Shown: positions 1 to 6,952 of the stretch, piece after piece | Layout of the letters: each line of letters begins with the position of its first letter | How positions within the stretch are numbered: the first letter of the stretch is position 1 | DNA from: Candidatus Magasanikiibacteriota bacterium | Lineage (GTDB): Bacteria > Patescibacteriota > Patescibacteriia > Magasanikbacterales > GWA2-37-8 | Assembly (NCBI GenBank): GCA_903858555.1 | Contig: CAIOJG010000177.1 | Span: 1-8,930 of the forward strand | Direction: 5' to 3' | DNA: 8,930 bases | The notes under the pieces: generated by a model | The model's input: the letters and a program-made list of their open reading frames with translations, nothing else | Told to the model about the DNA's origin: nothing | Databases searched by the model: none | Made by a program: the position numbers and the translations under genes

Positions 1-31
1 GGGGTCGATGGTTCAATCCCATCCGGGCGCA
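1..31 (+). tRNA. tRNA 3' end (partial, cut by the window edge)
   Basis: The T arm is visible as a 5-bp stem (GATGG at 7-11 with CCATC at 19-23) closing a 7-base loop TTCAATC. It is followed by the 3' acceptor strand CGGGCGC (24-30) and discriminator A (31). The next bases are CAC, so the CCA tail is not encoded and would have to be added by CCA-adding enzyme. Positions 1-6 fit the variable loop. The anticodon lies outside the window, so the amino acid cannot be read. A GCGCCCG acceptor with discriminator A is common in bacterial tRNA-Arg, but that is only a suggestion. Confidence 0.85.
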
Positions 32-50
32 CACTTTAAATAAAACAAAT

Positions 51-629
51 ATGACTCTATTACATTCTCTCAGTAGTGTCACCGCCAAACCAGGTGCTGG
101 TTTTGTCGCCAAAGGTGCGTCTAGTTTCCAATCTCATCTCCACCACGCCATGGAAAAAAACGAAGAAGGGCTTGGATATCTCAAAAAAAATACAGCTGCT
201 CTAGAAGCTCTTCACACACAAGTCATCAAAAACAAACACCTCATCCATACCGGTGGATGGAGTCAACACAAAGCAAAAATGGTGATGGATAAAATTACCC
301 ACGATGTACATATGAAAGGCGAACATCTGAGCGCCTCTCAGCATGAAGCACTCAAAAAAATTACTCATCATTTGGCAAAAGTAGACAATTCAAAAAGAAA
401 TATGAGGCTGGGAGATCTTACTGAACGCAAAGGCATCACTACTATCACATCACAACAACACGTTGGCAGCGTCCAACAAGTCGGTGATCAAACTCACGTC
501 GTCAGCGGCGAAGCACCGCGCGGATCCGGCGGAATCGCCAGTTCAATAAAACGTATGCACCAACTACCAACCAATCTACCACCAACCCACAGCACACCAA
601 AACCACCAACCATTAAATTATCTGTTTAA
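51..629 (+). CDS. Hypothetical histidine-rich soluble protein, 192 aa
   Basis: I do not recognise this protein. It is 192 aa, has 18 histidines (about 9%), no cysteine and a single tryptophan (W70). There is no signal peptide or membrane segment, so it is probably cytoplasmic. Residues 25-120 look mainly helical and charged. Residues 130-160 are Gln/Val/Gly/Thr-rich, and the tail from about 172 is low-complexity Pro/Thr/His and probably disordered. The ATG lies 19 nt after the tRNA, leaving little room for a promoter, so it may be read through from the tRNA. It has no Shine-Dalgarno sequence. It ends 7 nt before the pseudouridine synthase start, which suggests co-transcription. Its length and lack of overlap with any better gene support a real gene. 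The skewed composition and lack of a recognised family leave some doubt; it could be a fast-evolving or lineage-restricted orphan. Confidence 0.6.
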   Translation: MTLLHSLSSVTAKPGAGFVAKGASSFQSHLHHAMEKNEEGLGYLKKNTAALEALHTQVIKNKHLIHTGGWSQHKAKMVMDKITHDVHMKGEHLSASQHEALKKITHHLAKVDNSKRNMRLGDLTERKGITTITSQQHVGSVQQVGDQTHVVSGEAPRGSGGIASSIKRMHQLPTNLPPTHSTPKPPTIKLSV

Positions 630-636
630 ATAATAT

Positions 637-1605
637 ATGAAAGCTCTGCCTAAAAAAATAAAATTTAGCGAAGACACAATAAAACGCTTGGACGTTTTTT
701 TGGCAGAACAATTGGAAACTTCCCGTTCCCAAGCCCAAAAAATTATCGAAGACAATGATGTTTCAATAAACGACAAAAAAGCCAACAAGGCCGGTTTGAT
801 GTTAAAAACCAACGACCAAATAAAAATTGAAAAAAAGGTAGTGGAAAAACTAACTCCCAAAGCCACGGCTGAAAAAAAGGAAAAAGAAAAAATCCCTGAT
901 TTAAAAATTGTGGAGATTACCAAAGATTATATCGTGGTAGAAAAACCAAACGGCCTACTCACCCACTCCACCGATAAAAATGAAGCTGCATCAGTTGCCA
1001 CCATTTTATCTAAAAAATATCCGGAGCTAAAAAAAGTTGGCGACGATCCAAAACGCCCAGGCATTGTGCACCGTTTAGACAAAGAAGCTTCCGGTCTTTT
1101 AGTAGTCGCGCGCAACCAAGCAATGTTTGATCATCTTAAAAAACAATTTAAAGACCGCACCGTTAATAAAGAATATTCCGTATTAGTTCACGGCAAAGTA
1201 AACAAAGATAGCGATTTTATAAAATTTAATTTAGAACGAGCACGCTCCGGTGAACGCATGTCCGCATTACCATCAACTGTTCGCGGTGAACTCAACACTA
1301 CCGGTAAAGACGCTTTGACTGAATTTTGGGTAGAACAACGTTTTATAAACTTCACCCTTTTAAAAGTAAAAATTCACACTGGTCGTATGCACCAAATTCG
1401 CGTGCATTTCCTAGCCTATGACAATCCTTTGGTTGGCGACCCGCTTTATTTCCAAAAGAAACACAAAGATAGATGGGATAAAGCCTGCGGTCGCATGTTT
1501 TTACACTGTACTCGTTTAGGATTTACCGACCTTGATGGCGAATACAAAGAATTTATTTCTGAATTGCCAAAAAAACTAGCTGACTTTTTATTGCTTCTAA
1601 AATAA
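637..1605 (+). CDS. rluD: RluA/RluD-family 23S rRNA pseudouridine synthase
   Basis: Converts specific uridines in RNA, most likely 23S rRNA, to pseudouridine. An N-terminal S4 RNA-binding domain spans about residues 14-66 (RLDVFLAEQL, then SRSQAQKIIED). The PseudoU_synth_2 catalytic domain spans about 89-300. Its motif HRLDKEASGLL at 145-155 contains the catalytic aspartate D148, and TGRMHQIRVH at 248-257 and NPLVGDPLY at 263-271 are the later family motifs. The 322-aa length is normal. The two domains are joined by an unusually Lys/Glu-rich linker (about 66-88). The start is the first ATG after the upstream stop, 7 nt beyond it, with no Shine-Dalgarno. The stop is 1 nt from the gmk ATG, so the two are surely co-transcribed. 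The family is certain. Whether the target is that of RluD, RluC or another paralogue cannot be told from the sequence, so the symbol is approximate. Confidence 0.93.
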   Translation: MKALPKKIKFSEDTIKRLDVFLAEQLETSRSQAQKIIEDNDVSINDKKANKAGLMLKTNDQIKIEKKVVEKLTPKATAEKKEKEKIPDLKIVEITKDYIVVEKPNGLLTHSTDKNEAASVATILSKKYPELKKVGDDPKRPGIVHRLDKEASGLLVVARNQAMFDHLKKQFKDRTVNKEYSVLVHGKVNKDSDFIKFNLERARSGERMSALPSTVRGELNTTGKDALTEFWVEQRFINFTLLKVKIHTGRMHQIRVHFLAYDNPLVGDPLYFQKKHKDRWDKACGRMFLHCTRLGFTDLDGEYKEFISELPKKLADFLLLLK

Positions 1606-1606
1606 T

Positions 1607-2179
1607 ATGCCGGGATTATTTGTTATTATTTCTTCACCGTCGGGCGGCGGCAAAGACACGGTTATCAAGGCGTTGCTAAAAACAATTCCACGTTCAGCCA
1701 AATTGGTGACCACGACCACCCGTTCTCCCCGTCCAGAAGATACCGACGGCATCACTTATCATTTTACGGACAAAACAAATTTTGAAGACAAAATAAAAAA
1801 AGGTGAGATGGTAGAATATGCCACCTATGCCGACAACTATTACGGTGTCGACAAAACTGAACTGCAAAATAAACTAGAAAATTTTGATGTAGTTTTTTCC
1901 AACGTCGATGTCCAAGGACGACGCAACTACACCGAATCCGGAATCGATAATTTATCCATTTTTTTACTACCGGACAATCTCGAAGATCTAAAAAAACGCA
2001 TTTTAAACCGCGGCGGAGTCAACGAAGAGGAACTAAAACTGAGACTGGAAACCGCCAAAAACGAAATATCCAGAGCTGACGAATACGATTTCCAAGTAGT
2101 CAATAAAAATGGCCAATTGGACGAAACTATTGACAACGTAGCCAAAATTATCACCTCCCACCTGGAAATGTTGGCCTAA
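1607..2179 (+). CDS. gmk: Guanylate kinase
   Basis: Phosphorylates GMP (and dGMP) to GDP with ATP in the cytoplasm, an essential step in guanine nucleotide supply. The P-loop is near the N-terminus, SSPSGGGKDT at 9-18. Here K16 is followed by Asp rather than the more common Ser, a variation I believe other guanylate kinases share. The GMP-binding segment TTTTRSPRPEDTDG lies at 35-48, with Y51 and F53 following; E70 and Y71 match the guanine-contact region, and DVQG at 101-104 matches the conserved DVQG motif. The lid Arg-rich helix is around 130-150. The length of 190 aa is typical. It begins 1 nt after the pseudouridine synthase stop, so translation is probably coupled, and again there is no Shine-Dalgarno. 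The gene is followed by a fresh promoter for rplS. Confidence 0.96.
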   Translation: MPGLFVIISSPSGGGKDTVIKALLKTIPRSAKLVTTTTRSPRPEDTDGITYHFTDKTNFEDKIKKGEMVEYATYADNYYGVDKTELQNKLENFDVVFSNVDVQGRRNYTESGIDNLSIFLLPDNLEDLKKRILNRGGVNEEELKLRLETAKNEISRADEYDFQVVNKNGQLDETIDNVAKIITSHLEMLA

Positions 2180-2190
2180 AAGCTCAGATA

Positions 2191-2219
2191 TTGACAAAAT
2201 CCTAAAAATCGGCTAAAAT
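2191..2219 (+). promoter_or_regulatory. Sigma70-type promoter of rplS
   Basis: The -35 box TTGACA (2191-2196) is a perfect consensus, the spacer is exactly 17 nt, and the -10 box is TAAAAT (2214-2219, one mismatch). Transcription should start near 2226, giving a leader of about 25 nt before the rplS ATG. It starts 11 nt after the gmk stop, so rplS has its own strong promoter even though gmk lies just upstream. This fits the high demand for a ribosomal protein. Confidence 0.85.
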
Positions 2220-2250
2220 AAGCCCACTTGTTAAAAGCTAAAAAAACTTT

Positions 2251-2610
2251 ATGACTGAAAATATCTCAAACGAATCTTTGTACAAACCAGGTATGGTAGT
2301 CAAGGTTCACCAGAAAATCAAAGAAACCAACACCAAAGGTGAAGAAAAAGAACGTATCCAGATTTACGAAGGTATCATTATCGCCGTACGTCACGGTAAA
2401 GAAATCGGCGCTACTATCACCGTTCGAAAAATTTCTGAAGGTGTAGGTGTAGAAAAGATTTTCCCATTACAATCTCCAGTAGTAGACAAGATCGAAATCG
2501 TACGCCAATTGGAAGTACGCCGCGCCAAGTTACATTACTTACGCGACAAAGACTTCAAACGCAAATTGAACGAAGTAAAGAAAGAAGTTGTAAAACCAGT
2601 TAAAAAATAA
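2251..2610 (+). CDS. rplS: 50S ribosomal protein L19
   Basis: Structural protein of the large ribosomal subunit, located near the 30S-50S interface. The family hallmarks are all present. MVVKVHQKIKE at 15-25 opens the beta-barrel, ERIQIYEGIIIAVR at 34-47 follows, then GATITVRKISEGVGVEKIFPLQSP at 53-76 (contiguous, abbreviated here as G53 to P76), and the C-terminal signature RRAKLHYLRDK lies at 90-100. The length of 119 aa is normal for bacterial L19, with a basic Lys-rich tail. It is monocistronic by layout, with its own promoter upstream and a strong hairpin terminator 8 nt after the stop. The leader is only about 25 nt and A-rich, with no Shine-Dalgarno and no room for a large autoregulatory structure. 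Confidence 0.98.
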   Translation: MTENISNESLYKPGMVVKVHQKIKETNTKGEEKERIQIYEGIIIAVRHGKEIGATITVRKISEGVGVEKIFPLQSPVVDKIEIVRQLEVRRAKLHYLRDKDFKRKLNEVKKEVVKPVKK

Positions 2611-2618
2611 ATCAAACT

Positions 2619-2650
2619 AAAAAGACTCTCGTTATCGAGAGTCTTTTTTT
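2619..2650. terminator. Bidirectional intrinsic terminator between rplS and uvrA
   Basis: A perfect inverted repeat has arm AAAGACTCTCG (2621-2631), loop TTAT (2632-2635) and arm CGAGAGTCTTT (2636-2646). It extends to 13 bp with the flanking A and T bases. On the plus strand it runs into an unbroken T tract (2644-2650). On the minus strand it is followed by five T before AG, so it can also end the uvrA transcript, whose stop codon lies only 2 nt beyond. It fills the whole gap between these convergent genes. Confidence 0.92.
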
Positions 2651-2651
2651 A

Positions 2652-5468
2652 TTACATATACTTACCCGTCCAACTCTTTTTATTTTTCTTCATATCTTCA
2701 GGCAAACCGGCAAAAACCAATTCACCTCCACCTTTGCCACCTTCTGGACCAAGTTCGACTACCCAATCACACGATCGGATAACATCCAAATTGTGTTCGA
2801 TAATTAAAACGGTATTACCTTTTTCTACCAATTGTTTTAATACTCGCAACAATCGTTTAATATCTTCAAAATGCAAACCGGTAGTTGGTTCATCTAAAAT
2901 ATACAAAGTATTACCGGTCGATACACGCGCCAATTCGGTCGCGAGTTTTATGCGTTGTGCTTCACCACCAGATAATGTTGTGGCTGGTTGTCCTAGTGTC
3001 AAATAACCCAAACCAACATTGCGTAAAATATTTAATTTGTCCGACAAAGACGACACCCCACTGAAAAATTTAAATGCTTCCTCCACGGTCATGTTTAAAA
3101 CTTCTGCAATATTTTTATCCAAATAATGCACTTCTAGAACTTCTTGATTATATCTCGTACCATTACACTCATTACATGTCATGAAAACATCGGCCAAAAA
3201 TTGCATTGGAATTCGCACATAACCTTCACCGGCACAGGCTTCACAACGTCCACCGCCTTTAACATTGAAACTAAATTTACCGGCATCATAACCACGCATT
3301 CGCGCTTCCGGCAAAGCAGAAAACAAATCACGAATCAAGGTAAAAATACCGGTATAAGTAGCTGGATTGGAACGCGGTGTGCGTCCGATAGCGACCTGGT
3401 CGATAGAGATTACTTTATCGATATTTTCCAAACCTTTTATTTCTTTATAAGCACCCGGTTCTTCTTTGGAGCGGAAAAAATGTTTACTCAAAGCGGTTGC
3501 CAAGACATCAATCACCAAAGTAGACTTGCCGGATCCGGATACACCCGTGACACAAATCATTTTGTTGAGCGGAAAATCCACCGAAACATTTTTTAAATTG
3601 AAAGCGCTCGCCCCAATCAATGACAAAAATTCGGTTTTCTTTTTTTCTTTTTTAGCATTTTTTGGTTCCGGCTCATAGATACTATCACGACCACTGAGAT
3701 AGGCACCGGTCACAGAATTTTTATCTTTCTTCACTTGTTCATAAGTACCTTGAGATACAATTTTACCACCATAGATACCCGCCCCAGGACCAACGTCAAT
3801 CAGATAATCGGCGGCGGCCATCATCGCACCATCGTGTTCTACCACGATCACGGTATTTCCTAAATCACGTAAATATTTTAAAGTCGAGATCAATTTATCA
3901 TTATCGCGAGAATGCAAACCAACCGACGGTTCATCCAAAATATAAATGACACCGGTCAAACCGGAAGACAACTGAGTGGCCAAACGCACACGCGTCACTT
4001 CACCACCGGAAAGTGTATTCATCGAGCGATCCAAACTCAAATATCCCAAACCAACTTGAGTGAGATTTTGTAATCTCGGGCGCATTTCTTTTAAAATCGT
4101 ATCAAAAATTTTAGCTTTTACGTCTTTTTCGTCTTTAGCTACCACGGTTGTATATTTTTTCAACATTTCCAAAACTTCGTCAATGCTTAAAGAAGAAACG
4201 TCCGCAATATTATAATCATGAATTTTTACCCACAAAGATTCTTGACGCAAACGCTTACCGGCACAAACCGGACAAGTCTTTTCACGCATATATTGTTCTA
4301 TCTCTTTGCGGACATATTCCGAGTTTGTTTCCAAATGTCTTTTTAATAAATCCGAAACCACGCCAGAGAAAGTAATTTTTTTATTTTCAATCTCGTAGAC
4401 ATCATCGCTCGTGCCATACAACACCAAATCCAAAACTCGTGACGGCAAATCCGCCACCGCTAAATCCAAAGAAAAATTATGACGCGCCGAGACGGCGGCC
4501 AAAAGTTTGGTATACCAAGCCTGATTTCCGGTAATACGCATCCACGGTTGAATCGCCCCTTGTGATAAAGACAAACGAGTATTTGGCATCACGAGCTCAG
4601 CGTCCACTTCCATCGTCACACCCAGACCGGTACAACGCGGACAAGCACCAAACGGACTATTAAAACTAAAGCCACGGACATCCAGCTCCGGCATTTTGCG
4701 ACCACAATTTTTACAATAAGAAAATGTAGTCAAATAAACTTCTTCACCTTTTACCGACAGCACACAAGCGCCGTTACTCAGATCCAAAGCCACATTTACC
4801 GCTTTATAAGGATCATCTTTTTTTACATCATTTATTTTTCCAATCACGATTTCCAAATCATGTTTTTCACCGGTTTCAAAATGACATTTTACTAGATCAT
4901 GAATTTTCATCACTTTACCATCAAGACGAACGTTATCATATCCAGAGCGCTCAACTAATTCGATAGTTGTTTTTGGATCAATGATATTTTGATGAACGAC
5001 CGGTGACAGAATCAAAACCGGTGTGGCTTTGCGCGCCAATTTACGCGCGGTCTCGACAATATCACCAGCACTGGTAAAAGCCGCCACCTCGTGACAATCT
5101 GGACAATATTGAGTACCGGCTCGTGAAAATAGCAAACGCAAATAATCATAAATTTCTGTCACCGTACCCACCGTCGAACGTGGATTTTGGGTAGAAATTT
5201 TTTGATCAATCGCAATGGTTGGAGACAAACCATCGATACCATCGATATCCGGTTTATTCTGCATATCCATAAACTGACGAGCGTAAGCGGACAAAGACTC
5301 GGCATAGCGACGCTGACCTTCGGCGTAAATGGTATCGAAAGCCAAAGAAGATTTTCCAGAACCAGATAAGCCGGTGATTACCACCAGCTTATTTTTTGGA
5401 ATTTCGACACTGACATTTTTTAGATTGTGGACGCGAGCGCCACGGATTGTTAAACTACTATTTGGCAT
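2652..5468 (-). CDS. uvrA: Excinuclease ABC subunit A (UvrA)
   Basis: ATPase that dimerises, finds bulky DNA lesions and loads UvrB in nucleotide excision repair. At 938 aa it is full length, with the standard duplicated ABC layout. The first Walker A is GLSGSGKSS at 33-41, the first signature LSGGE at 486-490, and Walker B ILDEPS at 510-515. The second Walker A is GVSGSGKST at 642-650, the second signature LSGGE at 832-836, and Walker B ILDEPT at 857-862, with EH at 891-892. Zinc-ligand pairs are C252/C255 with C276/C279, and C742/C745 with C765/C768. Further cysteines lie at C122/C125 and C399/C402. No key residue is missing. It starts 5 nt after the pilin-like gene stop and appears to be the last gene of the reverse-strand operon. 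uvrB and uvrC are not in the window, and I found no separate uvrA promoter or LexA-type box in the 5-nt gap. Confidence 0.98.
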   Translation of the reverse strand: MPNSSLTIRGARVHNLKNVSVEIPKNKLVVITGLSGSGKSSLAFDTIYAEGQRRYAESLSAYARQFMDMQNKPDIDGIDGLSPTIAIDQKISTQNPRSTVGTVTEIYDYLRLLFSRAGTQYCPDCHEVAAFTSAGDIVETARKLARKATPVLILSPVVHQNIIDPKTTIELVERSGYDNVRLDGKVMKIHDLVKCHFETGEKHDLEIVIGKINDVKKDDPYKAVNVALDLSNGACVLSVKGEEVYLTTFSYCKNCGRKMPELDVRGFSFNSPFGACPRCTGLGVTMEVDAELVMPNTRLSLSQGAIQPWMRITGNQAWYTKLLAAVSARHNFSLDLAVADLPSRVLDLVLYGTSDDVYEIENKKITFSGVVSDLLKRHLETNSEYVRKEIEQYMREKTCPVCAGKRLRQESLWVKIHDYNIADVSSLSIDEVLEMLKKYTTVVAKDEKDVKAKIFDTILKEMRPRLQNLTQVGLGYLSLDRSMNTLSGGEVTRVRLATQLSSGLTGVIYILDEPSVGLHSRDNDKLISTLKYLRDLGNTVIVVEHDGAMMAAADYLIDVGPGAGIYGGKIVSQGTYEQVKKDKNSVTGAYLSGRDSIYEPEPKNAKKEKKKTEFLSLIGASAFNLKNVSVDFPLNKMICVTGVSGSGKSTLVIDVLATALSKHFFRSKEEPGAYKEIKGLENIDKVISIDQVAIGRTPRSNPATYTGIFTLIRDLFSALPEARMRGYDAGKFSFNVKGGGRCEACAGEGYVRIPMQFLADVFMTCNECNGTRYNQEVLEVHYLDKNIAEVLNMTVEEAFKFFSGVSSLSDKLNILRNVGLGYLTLGQPATTLSGGEAQRIKLATELARVSTGNTLYILDEPTTGLHFEDIKRLLRVLKQLVEKGNTVLIIEHNLDVIRSCDWVVELGPEGGKGGGELVFAGLPEDMKKNKKSWTGKYM

Positions 5469-5473
5469 AACAT

Positions 5474-6949
5474 TTATTTACCAATTAAATAACCATACGT
5501 ACTCAAGTGTGCGGGACTATCACCGTTTGTATCACAAAAAAAACTAGTAACCTTTGCGGCGTCAATATTGAGTACAACACCATTCTTTAGATCCTGAACA
5601 CTAAATAAATAATCAACAGGAATTTCCGATGAATGTTTATCAAAAAAATAAAAAGTATCTCCTAAGTCAACACCATTTTTACCAATCATATGTTGCTCAG
5701 CGGTATGAGCAAAATCTTTTCTTGCAAAACACAGCTTGAGCGCACCATTAAAACCAAGGTTAAGCGCAAACCCTTTAAAATTGGAATAGGTCTCACAAAA
5801 ATTATATTCCTGCATAATTTTACTAATAGACATATTTAAGGTTATGCGCTGTTTTCCGCCACCAATATCTTCTACTTTTATTGTTTTTTCACTGCCTGAT
5901 CCAGACACATCCAAAAGTTCAAGAATGCTTTTAGCAACACCCAGAGTTGACACAGCTACTCCCTTTCCACAAATAGGAACCATTTCAAAATCATTAAAAA
6001 CATTATCTCGAAGAGGTGGATCACTCCAAGCAGCTCCTCCTCCTATGAATAGTTGTTTTGCCATACTAGCCAAATCTCCTTTAAACGGAGAGCTGTTATA
6101 AACAACGCCTATTAAATTACCATCTATACATTGGTGGGGGTTCTTTGGATCAGACGAAGTGTTGGCATCCGTACAAACCGCAACATGATCTGCGTCAGAG
6201 GCAGTACACACATCCCCAGTACAAGTTTGACCATTACCATTTTCCATAAACAAACTAGCACCACATTTAAAATTTTTCCTTAAACTAGCGATATCGGTCA
6301 TATCATAAGTAAAATCAAAACTCTTAACTTTGGCATAATTAGCTTTATCTGGCACTATGCCAGGATCAGCCGCTGGAGCAAATTTAGTGCCAGCAGGCAT
6401 ATCTTTGCATGTATCTTTTGTTAATAATTGCGGTCTAATCATCCAAGTCTGTGGCAAATGCAAATCTACCAAAGCCGGATTGATAGTATTCAAAATAACA
6501 TAAGATAAATAAGCGATTACCAAGCCAACCAAGGCACCGCCAATTCTAGTTTTAGCACTCGTAATCATTTCACTATTTCCGCCCGATACCGTCCACTGGA
6601 CACCAGCCACAATGATCATAATCACCGCCAAAAGTCCGGCTAAACTCAAGGCTAAATTATAATTTGATTTAAAAAATTGCCCAATATCGGTAAAACTATT
6701 TTGACCGCCAAAGGAAATTTCTGTTACAGTTTTCCCAGGCGCTAAGCATTTTCCCCAGTCGCCAGTGCACGGAGCATCGGAATTTAGCCAACCTTCACCT
6801 GGTTTATAGGCGGAATTGTATGTTTTATGTACAGCATCACAATCTTTTTGTGACCAACACATTGGGTTAAAAGCTGATGATACATCAGCCTGTGATTTTA
6901 ATGGCATCAAAATAAAACAAAGTGCCAAAACCAAAATAATTTTCTTCAT
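5474..6949 (-). CDS. Cysteine-rich pilin-like (TrbC/VirB2, T4SS_pilin type) membrane protein with large extracytoplasmic domain
   Basis: A Sec-type signal peptide spans residues 1-21 (KK, then a hydrophobic core, with predicted cleavage after SQA). A 76-residue segment with four Cys (C31, C37, C61, C68) follows. Next is a two-helix hairpin, about 98-120 and 136-158, joined by a short basic turn containing GGN. The pattern VQWTVSGGNSEMITSAKTR at 117-135, then the second helix ending ILNTINPAL at 152-160, matches the pilin-like proteins common in Patescibacteria and distantly VirB2/TrbC. The remaining 331 residues are predicted outside the membrane, carry ten more Cys (C181 to C472) and match no domain I recognise. 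Most family members I know of are only 100-150 aa, so this is a long form. It may be a surface adhesin or scaffold rather than a polymerising pilin. It sits 3 nt after the DsbA-like gene and 5 nt before uvrA. Hand counts gave 34% G+C at 5581-5940 (C-terminal part) against 37.5% at 4681-5040 in uvrA, a weak difference. Confidence 0.75.
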   Translation of the reverse strand: MKKIILVLALCFILMPLKSQADVSSAFNPMCWSQKDCDAVHKTYNSAYKPGEGWLNSDAPCTGDWGKCLAPGKTVTEISFGGQNSFTDIGQFFKSNYNLALSLAGLLAVIMIIVAGVQWTVSGGNSEMITSAKTRIGGALVGLVIAYLSYVILNTINPALVDLHLPQTWMIRPQLLTKDTCKDMPAGTKFAPAADPGIVPDKANYAKVKSFDFTYDMTDIASLRKNFKCGASLFMENGNGQTCTGDVCTASDADHVAVCTDANTSSDPKNPHQCIDGNLIGVVYNSSPFKGDLASMAKQLFIGGGAAWSDPPLRDNVFNDFEMVPICGKGVAVSTLGVAKSILELLDVSGSGSEKTIKVEDIGGGKQRITLNMSISKIMQEYNFCETYSNFKGFALNLGFNGALKLCFARKDFAHTAEQHMIGKNGVDLGDTFYFFDKHSSEIPVDYLFSVQDLKNGVVLNIDAAKVTSFFCDTNGDSPAHLSTYGYLIGK

Positions 6950-6952
6950 AAT

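Noticed and set aside
1..629. Possible integrated element using the tRNA 3' end as attachment site
   Set aside because: No integrase, no second copy of the tRNA end and no direct repeat are seen in the window, and housekeeping genes follow at once.
618..923. Open frame of about 100 codons on the minus strand with hydrophobic, Phe/Ser-rich translation
   Set aside because: It is antisense to the S4 domain and Lys-rich linker of the pseudouridine synthase. AAA/GAA-rich codons read backwards give TTT/TTC, which explains the false membrane-like look.
3529..3538. Palindrome CCGGATCCGG
   Set aside because: It arises from repeated Ser-Gly codons of the second UvrA Walker A motif, not from a separate site.
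3144..3596. Open frame of about 150 codons on the plus strand
   Set aside because: It lies wholly antisense to the second ATPase half of uvrA, whose frame has all family motifs. The antisense translation has no recognisable domain, so it is a shadow.
5844..6101. Open frame of 85 codons on the plus strand
   Set aside because: It is antisense to the C-terminal part of the pilin-like gene. That reverse frame is continuous for 491 codons with a signal peptide and is the better explanation.
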